Below, piece after piece: positions 35,650-47,166 of a stretch of 64,000 bases of DNA. The position numbers and the translations under genes are program-made. The notes under the pieces were generated by a model, which did not search any database, had not been told where the DNA came from, and worked only from the letters and a program-made list of their open reading frames with translations. The stretch is from the NCBI GenBank assembly GCA_018894105.1, contig CM032133.1, positions 20,164,501 to 20,228,500 on the forward strand, read 5' to 3'. The DNA comes from Jacaranda mimosifolia (Eukaryota > Streptophyta > Magnoliopsida > Lamiales > Bignoniaceae). Each line of letters opens with the position of its first letter. Position 1 is the first letter of the stretch.

Positions 35650-37247
35650 TGTTGGGATCTCCTCAGGATTGGTTTTGATAATGTTCATTTTGCTTGTTAA
35701 TTTCCATTAATGATTTCTATGCATGACACATAGTTATTAAGACGAAGAAAATGCTTAATCTCTTCTAAGATACCTTCAAATTTATCATCGATTCACAACT
35801 TCATAAAGGAAAGAAAATCTATATGATTTTTTCAAACCAAGAAGGGAAGTAATCATTCAAACTTTGATAATGCTCATTTTGTTGATTAACTTATATTAAT
35901 GATTTATATTCTTATGTGACATAGAGTTAATTAAGGCAGGATATTGCTGAATCAAATCTCAAGATTTCTTCAATATAGTCACTCAAATCAAACTTGCATA
36001 AAGAAAAGAAAATATGCATTATTTTCTAAAATAAAGATAGGAAAGATATGTGGAATTCTTATTTGACAACCCAAAAGTCAAGAAAGAGAAGTTACCATTG
36101 GAACTTTATTTGGCAGCAAGATGCAAAAGATCCTAAATAAACTTCATTTATTCAAAGGAGAAAATAAATGAATTAGAACAAACTTAAGCCATTCTCTAAG
36201 TTCAGAACCCCGCAACATATTTGTCTAGATGTTGCCTCTACCTTTTAAACCTAGCAAAAAATATCCATACCCACGAGTACCTGTAAGTACTCAAAAAAAT
36301 GTGTGTAATGAGCCTCATTTCCTTTGTCCATAAAATGTGGGTAATTTTACCCACCATTTTTTGGCCTAACCTGCAAGTAACTCGTGAATAGTCATATATA
36401 TTATATATATATTTTTAATTTTTTTGCTAGTTTTTATAACTACTTTGGTTGGTATAACACTTGTTTTAAAATGATATCAACAATATTTTAAGTGGTGTCT
36501 AAACTTTTAGTAATTTTTTTTTGACATATAATGAGATTTAAGTTTAAACTTCAAAAGGAAATACAACTTAAATTTAATAGATGTTTAAACATTTAAGCTG
36601 TAGTTTTCAAACTAAAATATTTGGCATGCTTTAAATACTTGTTCAATATTGTATTTGAAATTTGTAGCCCCTTTTATTAATTTTGTTTAGGTAATATTAA
36701 AATAATATCATGTAAATTAAAAAATAAATATTAATTTTTCTAAATATAAGAAAAATAAAAATTTAGTACGGGTACCCATGGGTTACCCATTACCCATAAT
36801 CATGGGTAATGTGTCCACTGTCTCGTACCCAATAAAAAAGGAGTAATTTTACCTGTGGGTAAATTTACCCAACCCATGGTTAGCCACTCTTGAGTTACCC
36901 ATGTTCAGCCATTTGCCAGGTCTACTACTTTCCACTATTTAGTCCGTTAGGTGCATGATTTCTCCCAAAGCAGAAAGTTGATTATAGACATTGATCTACC
37001 TCATCTTATCTCTTGTATTATTTTTCGGATCTTTAATAAAAGTGTAGATTAAAAATACTAAAATTATATCTTAGGTAGTAGATGGAGGTTTACTGAACCA
37101 TTATAAATTGTTGTGTTCTTTTTATTTGTCTGCGTATTTCATTTCTATCAATTGTCCTTTTGGATGATTAATTAAACCCATCTTCTCAGTTAAATCTTTT
37201 GATTTTATTGAAAGTAAAAATCATTTTATTGTTTGAAAAAGTTCAAA
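35650..37247 (+). repeat. copia B 3' LTR with MITE insertion, 3'-truncated
   Basis: Begins tgttgggatctcc after the polypurine tract. It tracks the 5' LTR through 'atgttgcctctacc' (36228-36242), is interrupted by the hAT MITE, resumes with 'ttagtccgttagg', and loses similarity after 'gaaaaagttcaa' at 37247. Without the MITE it matches the 5' LTR except for the missing last ~60 bp. Confidence 0.8.
36246..36924 (+). mobile_element. hAT-type MITE in copia B 3' LTR
   Basis: The ends are taaacctagcaaa and, inverted, tagacctggcaaa. The flanks ctaccttt (36238-36245) and ctactttc (36925-36932) look like a slightly eroded 8-bp target duplication. The other LTR shows no such insertion at the matching point. 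Inside are 'gggtaa/ttaccc' motif clusters (36330-36370 and 36765-36900) and no coding sequence. Confidence 0.8.
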
Positions 37248-37942
37248 CTATATATGTTTCATTGCTTGGAACAAATATCCAATTCATCATTGACTTGTAC
37301 TTCTAATTGAGCATTGTGAACAAGTATGGAATCAACAGAGTGTGTCTGGGTTTCGCATCAGTTTGTCTTCTAGCAGTTTTATTATAATTGCAATTAGATA
37401 AAAGCTTGCATCTACAATAAATGGAGTTTGTATCTTTCGAGCACAAGACATGGCATGTCATGATCGTCTAAGGTTAATTCCAAACAAAAATGGCAAGGTT
37501 ACTTTTAGTTTTATTTTGTCAAACTTGAAAATGAACTTGATAATAGAATGAAATACTAGAAAAATCAAACTTATCAAAAAGCAATTATGAGAAAACTTAT
37601 AAAACTTATGGGGGAAAATGTAGTTTTAGCCCCCTTGGAAAATGCATTTTGGTGGTTTACCCTCTCATGAAAAAAAAAGGGGTAAAAAAACCTAATCGTG
37701 TTATTTTTATGAATTGTCCCACCACCTTGAGGCTGTAAGTGATGTTCATGCGTGCTGTTGTGCAAGTAAGATATTGTTTTTCCTGACTTTTATCAACTAA
37801 AATTATATTTTTATCCCTCCATCATATTTTCCCTTTTTTTTTTTTTTGGTTCTTTCCACTTTTCCCATTTCATTCCTTTAATTTCCATCATCTTCTTCAT
37901 TCCTTCTTTATTCATATCTTTCAAACCCTAAAAATCTACATA

Positions 37943-38374
37943 ATGTCCTCATCTAATTCAAAAGTGAAGAATAAAAGTAAAGAAGGATAGAAGCAAGTCA
38001 CCTTTGACTTGAGGCATGGGAAAACTCTAGAATGGAGATGTAATACATGAGCCAGAATTCGAGTGGTGGAGTCTGAGATGAAGCCTTCAAAGGGAAAGTT
38101 TTACTACTCTTGTTCGGAGAACCAATGTAACTTCTTTCATTGGTGTAATCCACAACAAGCTATGTGGGTAGCAACTGGCCTTCCAATAAGCCCACCAGTA
38201 ACAGTGGACACAAGTGCAGTAATGTAAGAAAGCAATGTTCTTGATATTAATGAAATTATGTCAAGGGTGTCTACACATATGGAGTCTAAGATGCCTAAAA
38301 ATTATGCTAATTTTTCTTGTGTTGTATGTGGTGTTTTGTTAACAACGTTAATTTTCAACATCTTCATGAAGTAG
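37943..38374 (+). pseudogene. GRF-type zinc finger protein with membrane tail, three in-frame stops
   Basis: One reading frame of 143 codons plus stop runs from the ATG at 37943 to a stop at 38372-38374, broken only by three in-frame stops (37988 tag, 38048 tga, 38225 taa) and no frameshift. The middle reads ARIRVVESEMKPSKGKFYYS, then CSENQCNFFHWCNPQQAMW, the pattern of a GRF zinc finger (K/RGKxFYxC...CxFFxW). The end, NFSCVVCGVLLTTLIFNIFM, is a likely membrane helix. Short plant proteins of GRF finger plus coiled or linker part plus C-terminal helix are a known family of unclear function. It is transcribed toward the transposase gene and its start lies about 330 bp from the left end of the MULE. 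Confidence 0.7.
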
Positions 38375-39087
38375 TTTATCTATTTTCAATGTATTTCTAG
38401 TAAGTTAATATACTTTCAATATAATATTATGTTTCTATTAATATGGAACTTTGAATTTCTTCATTCAAGTAAGAATTTCTTGATTTGCTTGTGCCTCTAA
38501 TGGTCATTGTTGAAAAAATCAGCAACCCGGGGGGGTGTATTCCTCACTTTATATAATAGAAGGGGGTTAAACACTTCTTTTAAAAAATAGAAGGGGGTTA
38601 AACATTTCTTTTAAAAAACAAAAGGTGGTGAAAGGCTTATATTTTTGTAGGAAACTGCAAAAACAGGTCCACTACACAAAAGCAATTTCTAACCAACATA
38701 AAAACAACCTAAAGGCAACCAACCAATCAGCAATCCAAAGGCAGCCAAAAAGCAATCCACAACCAACCAAAAAACAATCCAAAACTAATCAAAAACCAAT
38801 AAAAACCAATCTATAACCAAGCAAAACCAAGGAACTAAACAACTATGAAATATGAGTATAATAACATTTACGTATTCTCAAAAATAACATTGCTAACTTA
38901 AAGTCATCATAAGTAAACTTCATACACAAGGAGTTCCACTACCCTAAAACCTTCCAAAAAAATCCAACAAATTCAACTTGAATACTAAATGTTCCAGAAT
39001 ACTGCAAGCATCAAAGTTGAATAATACTAAAGCTTTGATACTACATTTAGCTTAAAAAGAATTCAAGAAATTATAATTTTACATCTC
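38375..39087. other. MULE interior between the convergent genes
   Basis: Two near-copies of 'aatagaagggggttaaacacttcttttaaaaa' lie at 38547-38617, and an 'aaccaa'-rich low-complexity stretch (38690-38830) follows. The small frame at 38625-38816 is made of this repeat. No gene is seen. Confidence 0.6.
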
Positions 39088-42000
39088 CTAATTCTTTTTT
39101 CTCCTTTGCAATACCCTTGCCTTAAGGCCTTCCAATACATCGGGTGCAGCTGCTTTCCTTTTTCTTTGCACACTTTCAACTTTGGATCTAGAACCCATTT
39201 TGGCACTTGTTAAAGCTGAAGCAGCTGGATTTGACCCACTGGGACCTGATCCACCAGGAGCTGGAGCTGATGCATTTGGAGCTGCTCCTGATGTAACTGC
39301 TTTTGAATATGACCCTTATCTATTTGACTTTTTTTTGCTACGTTGTCTGCCAAGAAATGCTTCATTCTTAAAGCCTTGGTATGTTCCTCCACGTCTAGAA
39401 GTCGACTGTTTATAAAGTTTTTAAATATAAAAGTGAGTAAATTACTAACAATTCATACTATATGAAAAATAAATAAGAATTAATTAACCTTGTTGTTCTT
39501 GGTTGAGGAACAGAGATAGGAGAAGGCTGGACATTAGTTGGAGAAGCTTGACTGGCAGGAGGGGCACTTTAACCTTCAGTATTCATCTATGTTGGAAGGT
39601 CCCCGGGTAAATAGAATTAGAACATTAAAAACAAAGGAAAGAAATTAAAATAGTAATAAACTGAACATGTATATAATGACATACCTTATATAGTTTAGAA
39701 TTAGGATGCATAGGATTCTAGCAAGTAACTTTATTATGGCCTGTTTGCAAGCATCTCTTGCAGATATGAGTCAAGCCTTTTCTTATTGAAGTGCTCCCCT
39801 GCACCTCATCTGGTCCTCTCCTCTTCAACCTTTTAGGTCTTCCCATTTTCTTTTTCATGGCTCAAAAGGTGTCTTGATGTAATACTTCTGGCTAGGAACA
39901 CCATGGATCTTGAATTTATAAACTTTTTTATAAAACTCCTCACTGTAATAAGCATTGACATGATCTTCAATCTTGCCTCGCTCCTCAGAAATTGCAGCAT
40001 ATGCATGAAAACATAAGTATCCATTCAATTGGAATATATCACATGTGCAAGTGTCATTAGCCAGGTCAACAACATACTTATCAATAAAGTTGCCCACTTC
40101 AAATTCATCTCCTCCACACTATCTTATCCTCAAATTCTTAGCTAGTTTATGCTGCTTGTTGATCTTTTTCAAGATGGTGGGACAAATTGAGATAGCACAT
40201 TTTTCAATACCCTCCATTTTGCACTGGATTCTTGTCACAAGTCTAGTTCTCACCCATTCAAACATTATGATGATTGGCTTATCTTTAGCCTCAAGAGTGT
40301 AACTATTGAAAGACACACACAAATTATTCACTAAAATAATAGACTTATAGTAAGTTTGAAAATGAGATCTACTACAGTAATGGGGAGGGATGTTTCTCAA
40401 CCACTCAGCAACAGTTTCTTTCTTTTGATCCAACTTAGGGTTAGCTTTCTCAATATCCTTCATGTAGTCTTCAAAATCTATCTTGTTTGCTGTAGAGATA
40501 GCCTTCTAGAATAGTTCTTTAAGCTCTTGTCCCTTGAATTTTTTCTTGAAATTTTCATACACATGTCTTATGCAAAACCTGTGCTCACTTTCAGGAACCA
40601 AATCTTTTACAGCCTCTATTAGACCCTTCTGTCTATCAGATATAAACACCCATTTGGACTCCCCAAGACCCCCAATATCATCCAAAAGTTCTTGAACAAA
40701 CCAAGTCCAGGTCTTTCTTTTCTCTACAGGGACTAATGCTTTGGCAATAGGCCATAAGTTGTCATTGCCATCTCTATCAACAGCCACAAGAAGCTGTCCG
40801 TCACAAGCAATCTTCAAAAAGCAACCATCAAGGCTTCTAATAGGCCTGCAACTAGCTAAAAATTCCTTTTTCATGGCATCAAAACTAAAGTACATTCTCT
40901 CAAACATAAGGGGATCGCTTCCATCAACCTTTCTAAGGATAAGTTTGCTGCCAAGATTCTTGTGCCTCACGGTTTCACAATAATCCCACAACCTTCCATA
41001 TTGCATCCTATCCTTCCGGGTTATGTTTGCCAAAGCCTTTTTCTTTGCAGCAATTGTTTTCCATTAGTTGACTTGAAGCCCCATTTTTCTATTAATAATA
41101 GCTTGCAATTTCTCTATTAGAATCTGTAGATTATCTCTAATTATGTTCTCCAACCTCTTAGCTAAGTAGCCACACTTAGCTAGTTTGTTTTCATACAATC
41201 TTGTGCACACATGCTCCCCTTTAATAGTTTTTATTTGAAAGAATTTGTCCCCAATTATTGGTAAGCATGAATCCTCCATGTGCATTATTCATGGGCACAC
41301 TTTGTAGTAAGCATTCTCATTTTTCCATGAACTCCAACTGAAATCCTTCCCTAATACAGTAGTGTTTGAGTACCTCTCTGAAGACTTGAGCACTTGGGAA
41401 TTTTGTACCTACAATCATTTGGATGTTCTTCAAATCCTTCCATTCTCTATAAGAATTATGCTTAGATGCATCACCATTTGAACTAGACAAGCTAATCAAT
41501 TCATCTTCATCTCTAGCCTCACTATACCATTCTTTTTCACCCACATTTTGGACCTCTGCAGCTTTTTTCTTTCTAGTCTGATCATCATCTGCATCTCTTA
41601 GAATCCTTTTCAACTTATCAATTAAGTCTCTTTTGTTGTGCCTTCTTTCTGTTAATATATCATCATCAATAGACCCTTCAACATCTTCTAAAGCACAACT
41701 TGGTGTGTTTGAATAATCACTCTCACCAGACTCATCACCTGCTTCATTAGGTTATATGTAATCATCATTAGTTGATATATTATCATCTTGTCCAATTTCA
41801 CTCATTGGCCTTTTTCCTTTGCCCTGTGTGACATCCTTATTAAATGTTGGCTGACTGTCTTGTACATTATCATTTTTCCATAAGAAGTTAAAGTCTGCTT
41901 CTATCCCCTCTAAACCCAAGTCTGCTAATGATGGTGTTCCCTTTTTGTGTTGATGGATTCTCAACATGAACAACTGTTAGTTCCTTTTCAACTGTCTCCT

Positions 42001-43391
42001 CACATGGTGGCTCACAAGTTGTTTGCCTTGTTTTCTTGTTGATTTCCTCCAAAAGTTGCGTCCAATGCTCGAGTGCTGCCTCAACCACATATCCATTTGA
42101 TTCCTCAACTTGCACAACTAATGGTTGCTCAACTTGTATAGTTGGTGGCTCATTTGCTTCCTCATTACCCTATTTTAAGTAATATAAGAGGGTAAATCAT
42201 TAAAACATAAAATACAAGGGGGTAAAACACTAAAACATAAATTATAAGGGAGTAAACAATGTTAGTAAAAATACATGTTGTTTAAAAGTACCTCATGTGC
42301 ATGATCAACTACTACCTCAGCAGCTGCCCCAACTCCTTCATTCACTGCCCCAGAAATTGAACCACATTCTTGCCCAATGCTTGCCTCAACTGCTAGCTCA
42401 TAAGCTACATTTTCTGCTATATATTCATTAGTGAAATCATGTGCTTGCTGTTGCTATACCTCATATGCTTGCCCAATTCCTTTATATATTGCCCTGAAAA
42501 CTGAACTACATTCTTGCCCAATGCCTGCCTCAACTGCTAGCTAAAAATTGCCTTTTCTACTACATGCTCATTAGTGACATCATGTGCTTGCTGTTGTACC
42601 TCAGATGCTATCCTAAATCCTTCATTTACTGCCCCAGAACCCGACCCACATTCTTGCCTAATGCCTGCCTCAACTGCTGGCTCATATGATGCCTCTTCTA
42701 CTATAGCCTCATTAGTGAACTCATGTGTTTGTTATTTCTAGACCTCAGAAGCTACCATAAATTCTTCATTGCATGCCTCAGTTGCTGCCTCTTGTGCTCT
42801 ACGATCATCTGCTGGCTCTTATGCTCCATGCTCATTAGTTTCTATAGACTCATGTACTTCCTCTACCTTAGTTACTTGCACTTTTGTTGCATGCTCATGT
42901 TCTTATACAATCGCATGTGCTTGTTCATTCTCTACCTCCTAATCTACCGGTTCATATGTAGGTTCTTCTGTTGATACATATGGAACTATCATGCCCTCAT
43001 CAGGTGCCACAAATCCTGGAGTGTCTATTGGAGGGGGCACATTCTCTACATAGATCACAACATGTATGTTTACACGTTTATAATATGAAACTATTTCTGC
43101 AGTTTCCATGGTTGCATTCAAACTAATATTCCTTAGTCCTATGTGCAGTGGAAGACCAAGCACACAGTAGTAGAAGAGGCAACTACAACTCTCACTTCTA
43201 GTGATGCTTGCAAGCATACCACATAATCCTTCCATCCTAATGAAATCCAAGTCAACTCTGCTAATTACATGCTTCTCACCTCTCTTGTATTCGACTTTGC
43301 TCTCCATGTACACAAACTCCCTCCCCCCCATGTGGACCTCATGCAACATTGGATCTATATTTACAGAAAATAACTCAGCAGTAATTAACAT
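39088..43391 (-). pseudogene. mudrA-like transposase pseudogene
   Basis: Read from 43391 downward. An N-terminal PB1-like region (HEVHMGGREFVYMESKVEYKRG ... VVIYVEN) ends near 42940. An acidic Val/Glu/His-rich tract with three diverged repeats follows. The MuDR DNA-binding domain is at 41317-41460 (FPSAQVFREVLKHYCIREGFQ). The MULE transposase core lies at 40506-41033 (SLDGCFLK, then ISDRQKGLIEAV, then HRFCIRHVYENFKKKF). The SWIM finger CTCDIFQLNGYLCFHAYA is near 39990-40045. A basic GRPKRLKRRGP patch and a CKRCLQTGHNKVTC zinc knuckle are near 39725-39840. A spliced C-terminal tail follows (acceptor near 39409), ending at 39088. Stops or frameshifts fall between the blocks (for example 41033-41064, 41613-41752 and 42115-42175), so it is inactive. 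Some breaks could be introns. Confidence 0.88.
42296..42745 (-). repeat. three ~140-bp tandem repeats in the transposase N-terminal half
   Basis: Units begin near 42315, 42459 and 42598. Each contains 'actgccccagaa', 'cacattcttgcc.aatgc.tgcctcaactgct' and 'tcattagtga..tcatgtg'. On the coding strand they give AVEAGIGQECGS-type peptide repeats followed by NEH.AE. The repeats are now out of frame in places. Confidence 0.85.
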
Positions 43392-44330
43392 AATAATTCA
43401 CCTAATACATCAACAAATAATCAGCAAATAACTCATAAAGAATTAAGCATAAAATTCACTAACAACTACATAAGCAAACACATCAGCAACTAATTCATGG
43501 AAAAGAAAAAAAAATAAAGTTAGCAAAATTTCATCTCATAAGGAAAAAAATCACCCAAAAAAAAAAAATTAAAAAAAGGGCCCTAAATACTGTTCATGTT
43601 TTTATCCCAAAATGTGGGGTATTAATTCTCTGCTCTCATGTGGGACCACCAACCTCCCACCAAAAAATATTAATATCAGACACATACTTTACACACCCCT
43701 CATATACACACCACATGGATGAAAAAGGTGGACAAAAGTGAATCTTTTATCCAAACCTGAGAAGAATCTCATAGACACTTGCTAGATATATTTACAACCA
43801 TACCATACACTCAGTTGTCACTTCAATAAAAGATAAATAAATATTAAGTCTACACATTATCCATAGTTTTAGGTGTTCCAAACACAAACCTTGTCCAACT
43901 TTCCCATGTAAAGCTTATTTGACTACTGTCCATCTCCATCCAAAATCGTCACCCACCTCAGTCTCTCTTTCATTCAGAAGATTTGTAAATCCCTCCTTTG
44001 GTGATTGAGAATTCCTTTTCTCACTTGTATTTTAACTTATGCTTTGAGGATTGTAGAAAAACTTCGAATATGTCGAAGAACTAGGTTTCACAGAATCGTT
44101 TTCAAATTTAAGTTTTGCAGATTGGGAAATTTGAGTTGCAAATTGGAAAGAGGAGGGGCTTTTATTTATCTAAGTGCATTTTTGTCTACCTATCTCAAAA
44201 TTAGACAGAAGTACACAGGAGAAGGCAGTGATCAAATTTTATAAACATAAGGGGGCATTTCACCCCCTTTTTTCACAAAGGGGTAAATTGCTCATTTCAT
44301 ATAACCTAGGGGGTAAATCGCTATTCACCC
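43392..44330 (-). promoter_or_regulatory. 5' region of MULE transposase, up to the right end
   Basis: About 0.9 kb between the first transposase Met and the right end of the MULE. It includes a poly-A region (43505-43580) and the terminal 'gggggtaaat' repeats (44235-44330). In Mutator elements the terminal inverted repeats carry the promoters, so this is the likely promoter and leader. No precise promoter box is claimed. Plus-strand frames at 44005-44431 look like shadows. Confidence 0.5.
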
Positions 44331-46100
44331 AAAATTATGGAGATATTATTCAGCTTTATATCTCAAAAGATGTGAAATTTGACCAATATATTTACAATTC
44401 TCCAAGTGCTTATGAAGTTACAACAATTTAGGTCTAAGGAAATAATCATACTATATCTATTAAACATGATATTGTTATCATGCACATTAAGGTCAAAACA
44501 TAAATTGACATCTTTTTATGGATGTTATGACTTACTATAATATCCACTTCTTTTCTCCAAATGTGCTACAATAGGATGCTTAAAAATTAAAAAAGGATAC
44601 CAAAACATCCAATGATGCAATCTAGAAAAATGAGTCTACCCAGGTGAGTTTTACAAATAGTGCAACCATTGTAGAGAACAATAAACAAGTTTATATTTTA
44701 TTTTATAGTTTATTCATTCCATATTACTCTTAACTCTGGAAAGATATATTTGATTTTGTTTTGTTAGTAATACACAAAATTTAGTCAATGCAACAAATAT
44801 GTCCGTGAAGCACTTATGAAATTAAAAATGTGAAGTTTTAAACCTATGTAAATAATATATTTTTCTCTTCTTTATTATCAAGATTTTAAACTTTTTCATG
44901 TGGGATTTTTTATATTTTCAAATTATAAATTGTTTATATGGAGAATGAACAAACTTCTACTATTGATTCTATTGCAATTTCTTTGGGAAAAAAATATGTT
45001 AACATTGATAACTATACAATTATAGTTGGCATTTAGCATATATTCACATAAAATTGGAGATCACAAGATTGAATTACTACCATCATAACCAAACAAATTT
45101 CAGATTTGAATTACACCAAGGAATGATGAATAATATCCTAAAAGGAGATACAAGGGATAGTGAAGTTGGAAAATAGTTGTTCTTCAACATCTATTATTGG
45201 GAGTTCGAGAGATATGCATCATATATATATATATATATATATCAATGCATCAACATTGGTCCAAATGTTTGGAAAACTATATATTGTTATAATGACTTGC
45301 AATCAGAAATGAAAAGCTATATAAGAAAGTTTGTATAATGGTCAAAGAGCTCAAGATCGATTTACGCAGAAGTACAACATTTGAAAGATCAATTATTTAT
45401 GCTGCAAATATCTAAAAAATGTTCCATATGTCCAGGTAATTAAATTTTAAAAAAGAGGGTAGCCATATGCTAATACATTGATAATTCCAGAGTTTGAGTA
45501 TAAAATTGTAAGTCTAGGTTACTGTGATATATTTGTGTGTAAAAATTTCCAACTCTAGAAAACATCTTCGACTCTATGACTTAGTTCTTAAACAAATGAT
45601 GCATAGATCATGTGAAGTTACAATTAAGAAATTTTTTTGTATGGTTACTGAAGAATGAAAATATCATTATCCACCTTATATTGTGAAAGCTCAATTCAAG
45701 GAAAAGATGTATATTTAGTTTATAGAAAGAGATCGAATAATAGTTTAAGTTTGTACTATAGAACTCAATAACCAGTTGGTAGTACCTTGTCTAGATACAA
45801 CTGCTATATGGTCATGAAAATATATTTTGCAATGACAACAGTAGAAATAACATTTTATATATCTACAATGGGTTAGATAGAGTCACCATTACTATTATCC
45901 AAACTGATGAAGGAAATGAACTTGGAGGGTCTCTACTCCAAAAGCAATGTGGAGAATTTTTTAGTTCAATTTGAATGAAATATATTGCAGTTATTAATCT
46001 ACAACCATATCCCAATCAACAATTTGTCACTTATTGTGCAAATTGAAATTTATAAAACATTCTAAAATAGGACTATATCTCTAAAGCAATGCTCACCACA

Positions 46101-47166
46101 CATTTATTTGTATGCTATAAGTGACAAAAAAAAAAAAGGAAAATATCTATAGAGTTTCTAGAAATGTTTAGGAGAAACAACACAGATGTTAGAATGAAAG
46201 GAAGAAAAGAGATGTGATAGATCATATGCACAATGAAAATCCTATGGAAGGAGAAAGAAATTACCTAAGATTGTTCTTGAACTATGCTGGAGGCCCAATA
46301 GCCGTTTTAGAGATGCTAATAGTAAATAAAATATGACGCTCAAGTTTCTGAGAAGCAATACTAAAAAGAGATTGCTAAAATCTTATTAGAGTACTCATGA
46401 ATGTCAAGATGAAGCCATTAGTTTTCAAAAGCAACATGAATGCAAAGATTTTATGTAGTTATATGGGTCTTAAGCCTAATAGATGTGAAAAATCTTTGGG
46501 ATACGTACTTTAAAGCAGTGTCTGAATATTTTAGAAAACATTAAGAATCTCAATTAAGCTACAACTCACAAAAAATTTGCAAAGTTTAGACATTTCTTAA
46601 GAAGAATGGGGGAAAAGTATATGTTCAGCTGATCTTTCAAGCACACCAATTGGTACTAATAATGTTTGTGGTTGTTTATAAAGAGGGATACAAAATAAGA
46701 TGTTAGTAGAAATGCTTTTGGAAGACCATGAAGCTTGGGTAAAGTTGAATTTTGTGCAATTTAGTACTTTTATAATAATCTTGGATTGTATAGGAAAAAA
46801 CAAAGGTGGCATAATTTTATAGATAGGCCACCGAAACTAAAAAAAATAAATTATTGGGCCATCTTATAAATGTAAAAAATAAATAGCAATTGCAACAATA
46901 ACATTTAGAGTTGCAACTATAATAATGCTAGGAGGAAGATGAATACAGACAGGTTTTACAATACCAATAAATGTAAATGAATCAAATAAGTGAACTATAC
47001 CTAAGTAAAGTGGACTATTATGGAAAGCATAATTGTTGATGTGGGATAAAACTCCATCAGAAAAAAGGTGAGCTCCAAAAAATGTAGATTATTTTTTTAG
47101 CGACATAATGAGAAATAATGAAATAATTTGGTGGCAAAGTGATTTCCTTGAAAACATAATGGGAAA
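46101..47166. other. Unassigned, probably Helitron remainder
   Basis: No domain could be recognised. It lies between the Helitron relic and the 5' LTR of copia C and is probably decayed Helitron sequence. The segment near 46590-46800 keeps modest open stretches on the plus strand but matches nothing I know. Confidence 0.4.

Larger units (their letters stand above)
23493..37247 (+). mobile_element. Ty1/copia retrotransposon B, split by a CACTA element
   Basis: Two related LTRs (23493-24430 and 35650-37247) flank gag and a short piece of pol. The body is interrupted by CACTA 2 (26024-34648), and RT and RNase H are deleted. The 3' LTR carries a hAT MITE and loses similarity to the 5' LTR at 37247, so its last ~60 bp are missing. 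Gag, the primer-binding site and the LTRs resemble copia C in this window, so B and C belong to one lineage. Confidence 0.85.
37611..44330 (-). mobile_element. Mutator-like element (MULE), 6.7 kb, two genes
   Basis: Flanked by a 9-bp target duplication with one mismatch: aaacttatg (37602-37610) and aaaattatg (44331-44339). Nine bases is the signature size for Mutator elements. The ends are ggggaaaatgtagttttagc and, inverted, gggtgaatagcgatttaccc, moderately similar and followed on each side by ccccct. The 'aagggggt(t)aaa' motif recurs inside near both ends and at 38525-38600 and 42185-42260. It encodes a transposase relic on the minus strand and a convergent GRF-zinc-finger ORF on the plus strand. 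It inserted into a Helitron Rep gene. Confidence 0.88.
37300..46100 (+). pseudogene. autonomous-Helitron Rep/helicase relic, split by a Mutator-like element
   Basis: Two coding remnants join across the Mutator-like element. Before it: KLASTINGVCIFRAQD near 37405-37450, then LENELDNRMKY. After it (from 44340): GDIIQLYISKDVKFDQY, then YNSPSAYEVTTI (44393-44428) and a YGCYDLL-stop-YPLLFSKC segment (about 44515-44570). Then come 'NYYHHNQTNFRFELHQG' and 'LKGDTRDSEVGK' (about 45070-45170), 'EVQHLKDQLF' (45370), 'YDLVLKQMMH' (45575) and 'ILYIYNGLDRVTITI' (about 45855). These are in the order of the plant Helitron helicase-like N-terminal (Rep) domain. The actual helicase motifs (Walker box) were not found. 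Frames break repeatedly; it is an old relic. Confidence 0.75.

Noticed and set aside
38625..38816. Asn/Lys/Gln-rich ORF inside the MULE
   Set aside because: Made of the low-complexity aaccaa repeat between the two genes; not supported as a protein.
42723..42974. Plus-strand Leu/Cys-rich ORF resembling a membrane protein
   Set aside because: Antisense of the acidic tract of the MULE transposase; the hydrophobic look follows from reading Glu/Ala/His codons backwards.
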